Assembly: GCA_002270565.1 (NCBI GenBank)
Contig: NQMI01000066.1
Location: 1-64,000, forward strand
Reading direction: 5' to 3'
Source of the DNA: Stenocarpella maydis
Taxonomy: Eukaryota; Ascomycota; Sordariomycetes; Diaporthales; Diaporthaceae
Length of the DNA: 64,000 bases
Below are positions 22,410 through 32,140 of the stretch, one piece after another; positions within the stretch are counted from its first letter, which is position 1; each line of letters begins with the position of its first letter. The notes under the pieces are model-generated. The model had not been told where the DNA came from. It made no database searches and saw nothing but the letters and a program-made list of their open reading frames with translations. The position numbers and the translations under genes are program-made.

Positions 22410-22427
22410 TTTTTTTTTTTTTTTTTT
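22410..22427. repeat. Poly-T run
   Basis: An uninterrupted run of about 18 T inside AT-rich sequence at the right border of the transposon block. It may be an A-tail relic on the other strand or simple slippage. Confidence 0.5.
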
Positions 22428-23685
22428 AAATATCTCTAGATTGGTTAAATTCCTATATGTATAGCTTTAAAATTGGCTGTGATACACGTAAGTTAATGTG
22501 GTGATATTTGTATGTAGGTCCTCGTTCCACTGGTAGGGGTGTTCCACTAGTGGGAGTCAGATGGTAATCAGCTATGGCCTACTTTCAAGCTAAATATCCC
22601 CGGACATCAGGAGCCTCCTCCCTAACAGCATGAACCAGAGGTGCGGGTTGCCTGACGGTGAGTAACACGAGAGGCCCGGCCCGGTACCACAGGGCGCCTC
22701 ACGGGAAAGCAGGCGTACGAATGACACTCCAGCCTTACCCATTAGCCGAGACCCGGAAACATTTGACGTACGTCCAGTCTCGAGTTTTCTGGGTCAAAAA
22801 TTACTGAATTCATGTTCTAGATGACCCAAACGGGCTTTTTTCAAGCACGCCAAATCCACTCTCAGCTGTCGTCACGATTGGAAAAATGGATTCAAATCGC
22901 CCATCAAGCCAAAGGCGCCGTTGTTAGTAGAAGGCCGCCTGCAGGTCTGCTCTGCAGGCAGAGGCAGGAATCATATTGACTCAGAACACATACTCTTACT
23001 TACTATTCCAAGTAGACTTGAATGGAGAGAAGGCCCAATTCATGTCTCCAGTCAAGTCTGAAGCGATTTATAACACACAGGCGTGTTTCTTATAAGATTG
23101 AGCTGTTCCAGAAAAATGCGCGAGGGGGGATACGCCGTTACGAGACACCCCCATCATGCTGTCAGCAAGCCTTGTCAGCCGCTGGCTGAAACTCCTCTAT
23201 TCTGAGACTTTTACCGAGACAAAGCTTAGATATAAATATTTGCTGCAGCCTCCGCGCTTCGAAACTCTGCTGGAAACTGGTCGCCCAACATGCAACTGGC
23301 CCGCAGGGCAACTACATGCGGTTCTGTACTCTAAATGGCCACACGTCGTCATCCCCACGTCCCTTTTCAGACTGAGTGCCGTGTCATGTAAAGAGAGCAA
23401 TAGCGCACGGGAGCAGGGCCGTGCCAGTTTCCCAAAGCAAGACAAATGTAGAATGATGTCTCAAGGAGCGACTCGTGAAAAAGATTGTGCAAGACAAGTT
23501 TCTGAAAATTGGCTCGTGTAATTATACTGTTCGGATATGAGTATGCAGTCATTATGTATGCCTCGCCAAAGGATTTGGTCCATCAGTCCGGGCCCACGGG
23601 AATGCGGCGATCTCCTATCGCCGTTGTGGCCCGTCAGACACCTTACAATGGCCAAAATGAACCAAATCATACAATATCGGGCAGG
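22428..23685. other. Transition from AT-rich to GC-rich sequence, no gene seen
   Basis: GC content rises at about 22.5 kb. A short duplicated motif GTTCCACT(G/A)GT occurs twice at about 22522-22552. An open stretch at 23156-23521 (+) overlaps others on the opposite strand and has no recognisable motif. This block marks the edge of the RIP territory and includes the 3' flank of the methyltransferase gene. Confidence 0.5.
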
Positions 23686-25047
23686 TCATGGCTTCCTCCC
23701 GTAGACGACCCATATGCAGAAGTAGGCATGCACCCTGGTGTCCTGCCACTCCTTGTCCACCTGCGCACCAAATTCCTCCACCTGCTGTTTGGTCCAGCCC
23801 ATGAACCGCGTAAATAGCGCCATCATGATGGCCGACATGCCTTCCCTGAAGTTGACGGCCGTCCTGCGCCCCACCTCCTTCCACTTGGGCTCTCGTGGCC
23901 ACTCGTTGATGGGCCACTTGTATGGTATCCGCACGATATCGACAAATCCAGCCTCGTGCATCATGTCGCCCGCGTGCCCGCATGCGCTGAGGTTGAATCC
24001 AGATTTCTCTCCTGCCTCGACCATCAAGTCGCTCCACCGCTTGATAGCGCCGTCCGGCCGCATTGTGTCGTCGTCGCAGTACAATGGGAAGTGGATGTCT
24101 TGGATCTCGACCCAGCCATTCGAGTTGAGGTTACTGGCGATTGACTTTTGAGCATGTGGAAGTATGATGTAAAAGAAGTCCTTGGATCGTGGGCCAAGAC
24201 TCACTCGAATGCCTGCCGGTAGAAGTTTGGCCAGTCTCGAAACGCGCCGGTCATCATGAGAACATGTACGTAGTCGAAAGGGTAGCTGAAGTTCCATGTC
24301 TCCTCCAAGTCATCGATTTCGAATTGTACGTTCGGTGGCTAAATCCCAAGTCAGGGACCATATTTCACGACTTCGCTCAGGGCACGAGGCTTACGACGCT
24401 GGTGGTGTTTTAGCACACGCTCGAGATACAGCGGGGCTGAGGTCCTTACTATGCTGGTTGCACCGGTGAAAGGTCGACTCCAGTGACCTGCAACAAACTT
24501 AGTGCCTCATGCTTGGTTAAATCCAGCAATGTCAACCAATACCTGAGCCTCCGGGTGCATCTCGGCTGTGAAATGATACAGGTTAGTATAGGGCTGGTTG
24601 TGAGATAGATATCAATACTCACCGAAATCTAGGACCCAATAGCCTAAAAATGCTGTCAGTTGCAACGCATTGCCAAGTACATGATGTGCAACCACACTAA
24701 CCGACGCCACAACCAACGTCCAAAACCCTATTCAACTTGGTGAATGGTGCGAATGACAATGTGTGGTCGAATGTCAGCAGACACAGGTCATACTGAAAGA
24801 CTGTCAACCCGGTCAGCTTAATGCGTGAACAAAGGCAAGACGATCATACTTTGCCTGTCGAGTTCTTGCTGCTCAGTGTCAGCGAGACTGCACGGCCTGC
24901 GATGGGGGAGGCTGTTGCGGAAGGAGTTACCTCGTCGTCGGGAAGGAGATACTTTCCGTCCTTGTAACCATGGTATCTCCGACCATTCTCCTCAATACTC
25001 CTCAAGATAGAAGATCTCAGGGAAGCCGTCGATGAGAACAGAGACAT
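23686..25047 (-). CDS. LaeA-like SAM-dependent methyltransferase, 8 exons, one doubtful junction
   Basis: Class I methyltransferase of the fungal LaeA/TAM group (Methyltransf_23 type); LaeA itself controls secondary metabolism, but most paralogues have unknown targets. Exons in order: 25047-24931 (MSLFSS start; ENGRRYH and YLLPDDE), 24871-24850 (QELDRQ), 24800-24702 (YDLCLLTF, then SAM motif I VLDVGCGVG), 24643-24623 (YWVLDF), 24565-24543 (EMHPEAQ), 24487-24450 (GVDLSPVQPA), 24338-24205 (PPNVQFEIDDLEE, FDYVHVLMMTGAF), 24133-23686 (GWVEIQDIHFPL, KWPINEWP, to the stop). All junctions keep phase except 24450/24338, where the QPxWxPPN motif is expected. There the codon after QPA is TAG, and the next exon enters in the wrong phase. 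This could be a missed splice site or a disabling mutation. It is the nearest gene to the transposon block. Confidence 0.75.
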
Positions 25048-26390
25048 GTCCTGAGCCAGAAGACATGTTAGTACAACACTTGGGGCTTCTTACTAGCTGT
25101 GAGGGTACTTGCAGATCCGAGGGCCGAGTCCTGGTCCGAAAACATGGACTGCCTGTCCTATTCAGGATGTCAGCACGTGCATGAGAAGCGGCGTCTGCGT
25201 GTCCTGCCGCCCAAGCCCATCCTCAACATACGGCTTCGGCGAAATCATCGCTGTTGGTGTCCGGCTCCAGATGGCCAATGCCCATGGAAGGCTGATCCCG
25301 AATCTCGTCCATTGTCGCGGTACGAAGCCGATTCGTGGGATATGTCGTGTCAAGTAAGGGTATATCTTGGGAAGACTGAGAAACACCGCAGCGCCGGACG
25401 CAGCTTGCGACCAACAATGGGGAGATGAGCTCCCCGATGGGCCGAACTCGCAAGCCAAAAAGATTGAGGCTGAGGAATGTGAAGGATGCAGAGAATCAGG
25501 GGCGGCTGGGACCAGCAACGAACGGGTGCGCCGGGGGATATTTCATTGTAGGGCAGCCAAGAGGGAGGGGATGGTCTGGCCCAGCGAGCGGGAGGGGGAA
25601 GGCTGGTGGCTGCAGATGTCAAATGTGTCAAATGGAGATCCGGGGATCGATGGCCCCGAGGAAACGGGCAAGGGACAGGCAGTGTGTGGCTAGAAGGCGG
25701 AGCGGTGGGTTGGACTGGCGTTGGCGGTTAATGTTGAACATAGTAACGAGGGCGCATGGGTCGGCGTAGTGCGGTAGTGCGATGTGTGATTGCACGGGTT
25801 GCGTCGCACGACCGGCTCTGGTGAGGAGAGCCAAAGGCAACCAAGTACTCAGTAAAGGGCTGGACCAAGGACTAGAGGGCCTGGAGCAAGCCAACGGAGG
25901 GTGAGGTGTCTGGACGGCTCGCGGAGGGCGGGGGCGAGCAGGTATAGGTCGGTTTGCTGGGGAGGAGGAGGAGCGTGCTGCGTGCGTAGCAAGGAGCCGA
26001 AGCAGGAAGCCGAATGCCGGCGATCTCTGCAAATTGATAGGTCTTGACGCAGAATGAAGCGGCCTGTATCACAGAGGGCCAAATAGACGAGCGTATCAGC
26101 AGAGACGGCCTGCGTGTAGGTGCTTAAGCGAGAGTAGAAGCATGGTGATTCCGCCACCACCAAGGGTGGAGAAGACGAAATAGCGGCCCGACGCACAGGA
26201 AACCGATGGCCCCGGATGCTAGTGTAGTAATAGAGTTGAGCTAGCCGGCCAGGCTGCCAGGCCAGCCAAGAGCGCGCTCGCCGTCCTGTTGTTGTCGGAG
26301 CACTGTCACTCGGGATGCAATGCCAGCGAGCGAGGCTCAGGATGTGGTATCTACCAATGGTACCTAAGTCCCTGACTAAGCACGTACCTC

Positions 26391-26484
26391 GGTAGGTACC
26401 TAGGTAGGTACCTAGGTAGGTACCTAGGTAGGTACCTAGGTAGGTACCTAGGTAGGTACCTAGGTAGGTACCTAGATAGGTATC
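26391..26484. repeat. 12-bp tandem repeat of TAGGTAGGTACC
   Basis: Six exact copies of the unit TAGGTAGGTACC from 26401 to 26472, with a partial copy before (26391-26400) and a diverged one after (26473-26484). The unit contains the palindromes GGTACC and, across the join, CCTAGG, so the array can fold. Related TACCTAGGTA-type sequences occur singly at about 26942, 39062 and 55168 in this window. Confidence 0.9.
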
Positions 26485-26516
26485 AATGGCAGCAGCAGCG
26501 CATCTCAAGCCTTGCG

Positions 26517-26558
26517 CTGCAACTGCAACTGCAACTGCGACTGCAACTGCGACCGCAG
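26517..26558. repeat. 6-bp repeat CTGCAA/CTGCGA
   Basis: Seven units of CTGCAA, CTGCGA or CCGCAG in a row, just right of the 12-bp array. Short minisatellite in non-coding sequence. Confidence 0.8.
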
Positions 26559-29181
26559 AGAGGGGTGACCTGGCTGACACAGAACGTTGGCAGCACGCCA
26601 TCCCAACGTGCAGCCACCATCGGTGCAACGTGGGCCGGTCTCAAAAGACCTTGACGCCCCGAGGCCCGAGAAGACGGAAGCCCCATCAGGGAGGGAGGGT
26701 CCCGTAGATCCGGAGGGACAAGGGATGGGCCTCGGCAGACGTCAAATACCTGGGGCAGCCGGAAGAGAGAGAGCATGGGTGGATATGACAGGTCACCTCA
26801 GGCAGGTGCTGGCCGATCTGGCCGACGTAGCAGTAATTTCGTTTCTGATTGAGGCCGACAGATGGCCAATATAGCCTTATTATACTCCGTATAGCAGGAA
26901 GAGACGAGGTATCCACCCATACATACATAGTAGTGGTACACTACCTAGGTACCTATCTAGATAGGCAAGCAGTACGTACCTCAGCCGGCCTGCACCTAGC
27001 TTACCTAATTGGCCCGCGACGTTCGGTTGGCGGAACATTGCGCTTGCAGCCTCTCTCACCTCTCCACTCACCACACAGTGCCCGGCAGGGCTCGTGACCT
27101 CCGGCCCGATGCACGTCTTGAAATTTCAGCCAAGTCGTGCGTTTGCAGACTTGCTTTTCCTCTGGTGGTCGTGTGCTTTTTCAAAGACGTTGACACTGTC
27201 GCTGTCTCTCGGCGGCTGCGAGGCTTCAACGGTACAGATTACTTATCAGGCCTGTCAAGGTGGCCAGGTCTAGTCCGCATATGCTACATGATACTAATCC
27301 TTTGCTAGTTCCGGTCAATCTTGCCGTACAGGAAAGACGGATTGATCTGTGATCTACCTGTCATTCCTGCCTCGGCTGCCCGCCCACCACCTCACACGCA
27401 CTGCCGTGCTTATCACCTGTCCAAGCTTCTGGTGTGTTCAGCCAGCAAGACCGCTGGCGGGCTCCCGGCCCCTTGGAGTCGTGGGCCAACCAGGATCCCC
27501 AAAACCTCTGATCATGCCAGGCCTGCGTACTGCCTGCTGTCTATCCAGGTCCATCTGGAGACCGGCATGTCGTACCAGCTGTCCATGCACGCCTCGCTGC
27601 AACACTCCAAAACCTGGCCACTACCAAGGCGTATCTGATGCCCTATTACCTTCCCCGTGGTAATCCCACCGACTGCCATGCGCGTACTGCCGCGGACAAT
27701 TCTTTAGGTTTGACACGTCTCACTGCCCACTGAACATTGGATAACGTAGTGCGCGGCGGTGACAGACGAGACAGAAACAGCCTCCGAGGAGGCCGTGTTG
27801 CCGGATCTGGCCGGCGCTGGCCGGGACAGGGAGCATCGTGTCGTCTCTGCACAACCGATATAGGAGTCAGAAAAGTCGTCTGTGCCTTGACCGCCCAACG
27901 CCCGTCGTCAGGAAAACCGACGTGGCTCGGAATGGGGGCCCCTGCCTGCGGCAGCAACAACCCCGGCCGAGTCCACGGCTACTCTCCTCTTGCCTTTCTG
28001 TCCCAGTGTCCCAAGACTTCCTGTGCAGTCACATCCCGGGGTTGCCGTTACATTCTCAGGCTAATGTTTGTCAATCACAGACCGGTTGCCGCCTTCGGTT
28101 TGCCATCACTCTCTCCGGATCCGCTTTGTTCTGCATGCGGGCCTGGCCCCGGGCACTATTGGCTTGAGTGACAAGGCGAAAGGTTGCGTAGCATCCATTG
28201 ACGCGGGTGTGCTGATCCAGCTCTGGCACGGCATCCTGCTCTGGCCTCCGCCCGTCGCGATCCAACACCTCGGCGTCTCCCACCTCGTCCTCTGCCCAGT
28301 GTGCTGGCAGATTGGGTGATGGATACATCATACAACTGCTCTAAAAGGCCACTGTCCCGCACGTTGCGTGGCGTGTTACGCAATACCTCACCCGGTAACG
28401 TGCCCTGTGGTTGTCATCTGCGGCTGCCCAGGCCTCCTGCGACATGGAAAAGGTGAGCCTCGTGTGCTATGGCTGGCGGGCCCGCTTGACACACAGGCCA
28501 AAAAGGTCGTTGACCAAGAGCAATCCCCACAATCCAATGCTGCTCATGCGCGTGTGGCCCTTGGAAGACACCTCACGCCGTGCTCACCGCCGGCGTCAGG
28601 GCGAGAACCGGAGCAATATAGCATATGTGCTCACTCTCCATGCTTTGTTTGGTCTCGGCCATGTCAAACATGCCCGAGATTGTGGTTCCAGGTTGGCTGC
28701 TTCACTCTGCTCTGCTGCTTCTACTGCTGCAGCTCTCAGCCCTCCTTGCGAAGCACCCTGCGCCTTCTGGCTATTCCCAGTCGAAAAGTGACAATGGAAT
28801 CGGCAACCAAGTCCTTCCCATGCAGTCACTAGCCTGCGCCAAATCCCCCCTTTCCTCTTCACTAGACTAGCGCGCCAATCGCCATGTCACTCTTCATGGA
28901 CCAGGTCTATAGGGACCCACCACCTTCTCACTCCACCCCATCCATTCTCGTTTCGTCTCCAGACTGTCGGATCCATTCGCCTGCTGTCAATACCACATGC
29001 TACAAAAACCTAGATAAGCGAGGCTTGATTCCCTGGTCCACCGGGCCTTTTCAGATCCTCGCCTGACATCAATTACCTTACTCTCCTGCTGGCCTCCTCC
29101 CTACTCCTTATTCCATACCCCCAACACTATCCACCACTTTACTGTGGCCTTTGTGCTATATCCGTCCTTTCCATCAGAGCC

Positions 29182-31198
29182 ATGGCGGTGCTCGGCCGCA
29201 TCTTCCTCCAGACTGGGGAGGCAGTCACCGCTGCCTTCTCCGCCAGCTTGGTCGCTCTCCTAGTCTTAGGCCTACTCGGGTTCCTTTCTGTATCGACCTA
29301 CACCACATGGCGTCATCTCAAATATATTCCTGGACCGCCATCTGCTGGTCTAAGCAAGTGGTGGATGCTGCGTAACACCCTTGGGGGGAACATGCATCTT
29401 GCTCTGAAGGCAGCTTGCGATACATATGGTAAGTGGTGTTTGGTCATAACCCAGTCCCCCAGGTTCTAGGGTCCTTTACTCGTCAACACCAAACGAGACA
29501 TGCAGATGTTCTCCTTACGCAGCTGGCCTGAGACACCAGGGAACTTCGAGGACACGGCAGCGGAGAGACAGGCTGTTGGGCAGAGCCCGAGCGTTTCTGA
29601 CTGTTGGTTGTGTACTCAGGTCATGTCGCCCGCGTCGGGCCCAACACACTCGTAACGGACGATCCGGAAGTTGTGAAGCGCATGTGGGCGGTCCGTTCCA
29701 GGTACAAGAAGGCTGATTTTTACGACGCCGTCCGATTTGACCCCACCCGCGACAACATCCTGTCTATTAGGGACGATGAGCGGCACAATGAGCTGCGGGC
29801 GAAAATGGCCGCAGGAGTAAGCAGTCGTGTACCCAGACCCATTCCTGTTTGGATGAATGGCCGCTAAGACTTGCCCACCTGCAGTACGCCGGCAAGGAGA
29901 ACGAGGGACTCGAGCTCGGAATCGACAAGGGTATCATGGCATTCATCGATCTCATCGAGCGCGACTATGTATCCGAGGGTGCCATCTACCGCCCCATGGA
30001 TCTGGCCAGAAAGACTCAATACCTAACCCTGGACATCATTGGCGACATTGCATTCGGCTCAGACTTTGGCCACCTCACTCGAGATGCGGATGTCCACGAG
30101 TACATCAAGAGAACCGAGGCCAGTATGCCTGCCATGATGGTTGTGAGCGTCTTGCCCGTCCTGGCGAGGCTGATGCAGTCGCCGCTTCTCCGCCGATTCA
30201 TGCCTTCAGAGAAAGACCCCCATGGGCTTGGAAAATTCATCGGGTGCGTCGGGGATTGATTTCGCATCTTGCACGTTGTTGCCGGCGGCCCCGGTATAGT
30301 GTCTAAGTAATGTGCGGCTAACGTTCCTTGTCCTGTTGAAAACAGTGTGGCCAAGAGGGTCGTGGCCGAGCGGATCAGCCCAAATGGTGTTGACCGCAAG
30401 GACATGCTCGGGTCTTTCCTCAAACACGGCCTGAGCCGGGAAGAAGCAGAGGGAGAAGCTCTCGTCAACGTCATCGCGGGCTCTGATACAACCGCCACTG
30501 CTATCCGGACCACGATGCTCTATCTGATGAGTTCGCCCCAGGCCTACCGGAAGCTCGCGCACGAGATCCGCACAGCAGCCGCGGACGGCCGCATTTCCAG
30601 CCCCATCACAAATGAAGAGGCACTAACCCTCCCGTACCTGCAGGCGGTCATCAGAGAGGGAATGCGCGTGTTTCCGCCCGTGACGGGCCTGATGCCGACG
30701 GTCGTGCCTCCCGGTGGCGACGTCATCCGCGGAATTCCTGTGCCCGAGGGTACGGAGATTGGTTGGTCGGCGTTTGGTGTGCAGCACAACAAGGCCGTGT
30801 TTGGCCTCGACGCGGAGACATTTCGGCCGGAGCGCTGGCTCGAGGTCAAGGATGAGCAGTTGCTCCAGGAGATGACCAGCACGTGGGAGCTTGTGTTCAA
30901 GTACGGCAAGTGGCAGTGCCTGGGGAGGTCTGTCGCGCTGCTTGAACTGAACAAGATCTTTGTCGAGGTGAGGGTGCCCCGCCTCAAAGCCAACCCCCTC
31001 CTGGCTGGCTCCCAGCCTGTAGGCTGCCGTAACCGTGCAGCCAGTCTCTGGCTATGGTTCTGCACACTAACTGTGCCTCGCGAATAGCTCCTGCGTAGGT
31101 ACGACTTCGGACTCCTCAACCCACCGTCCCCGTGGACCTCATTCAGTGCTGGAATATTCATCCAGTCAGAGCTCTGGGTCAAGGTTACCCGGATCTAA
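29182..31198 (+). CDS. Cytochrome P450, pisatin-demethylase (CYP57)-like
   Basis: Membrane-anchored heme monooxygenase of about 511 residues. CYP57 enzymes O-demethylate phytoalexins such as pisatin; others of the group act in secondary metabolism, and the substrate here is unknown. Exons 29182-29428, 29620-29816, 29885-30243, 30346-30967 and 31088-31198 join in phase with GT-AG introns. Features: N-terminal membrane helix (about residues 15-40), then HLKYIPGPP hinge (about 46-54); I-helix AGSDTT at about 311-316; ExxR as EGMR at about 371-374; heme loop FKYGKWQCLG with the axial Cys at about 459; tail LLRRYDFGLL, typical of this group. All signatures are intact. The next gene on the same strand (JmjC) starts about 940 bp downstream. 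Confidence 0.93.
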
Positions 31199-32140
31199 GG
31201 AGATCAAAGTCAGCATCGACAATGAAGGGTAATGCGTGGTGGGCCTTGGTCGGGATGGGCCGAGGCTGCCGAATGTGGCTATTGACGTACACGAGGGGCT
31301 CAATTCTTTTCTCTCGGGATTAATTACTCCACATACCCAGGGTGGCACATATACTTCGGTCTATCTTCTTTTCCGGGTACAACCGTGGGGAATCGTGGGT
31401 TTTGGTTTATGGATCTGCCAAGCGGTGCGTTTTGCGAGGGTGGGCAAATCTGACAGAACCAACAGGCTTTTTTTTATTGAATCCAGGAAGCCACCACATG
31501 AGGCCTGGACCACGCTCAGGGTCGTGCGTGTGGGTGCACCCGTTGTGCCCGTCGCTTCAGCTCTGGAGCCGTTGCATCATGGCTGCGAGACAAATGGCTT
31601 GTACGACAGCTCCGTAGCACTACAAACACTTCTGAACATGTTGGAGAAGTGTAAAGTGGCCCTTGGACATGGGGGTCCCTGTCCAGGTGTGCCACCCGGC
31701 TTGACCGTGAGGAACCGCTAAAGTCTCGCTTGCGCTTCCATGCGTCTCGCTTATGCCTGTCAGAGCCTGGGGCAGCGCCCATCAACGGAACCTTAATTGC
31801 GTCGATGCCTGATCCCTGGCAGAGGCGAGGGTCGGAACAAGACAAAAAAAATACCAGGTTGAAAACGACAAAGCCGCAGCAGATTGGCCCGAGGGCAGTG
31901 GTGCTCAGGAGGACGCAGCCCAACCCAACACAACCCACCATCCCCGCCGCCTCCTCCTTTACCCTCGACGCGATGCAGCCACAGGAACATGTCGCACACG
32001 TCCTGCACTAAGCCGTGACGCAACAGCTCCTAAAGAATTCAGCTCTCCCCTCCTCTCTGGGCTGCTCTCGCAGTCCCTCCCCCCCCCCTCCCCCTTCTTC
32101 CTGCGCGCTGAGAACCCGAGGGAAAGGGAACGACGTGGCC
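31199..32140. other. Intergenic region between P450 and JmjC genes
   Basis: Holds the P450 3' end and the JmjC gene promoter and 5' UTR. It is C/T-rich just before the JmjC start (about 32040-32100, with a run of C), which is common in fungal promoters. No gene is supported. Confidence 0.5.

Larger units (their letters stand above)
25048..29181. other. 4.1 kb intergenic region upstream of P450 and methyltransferase, repeat-bearing
   Basis: Lies between the divergent methyltransferase (-) and P450 (+), so it holds both promoters. Open stretches here overlap in several frames and show no family motif; the longest (- strand, 26628-25849) gets its length from a tandem repeat. The region contains the 12-bp and 6-bp repeats listed separately. 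No RNA gene was recognised. Confidence 0.55.

Noticed and set aside
26391..26484. Possible CRISPR array
   Set aside because: Units are contiguous 12-mers with no spacers, in a fungal genome; it is a minisatellite.
25849..26628. 259-residue open frame on - with a YLGT repeat
   Set aside because: Its length comes from the 12-bp tandem repeat, and the rest shows no conserved motif.
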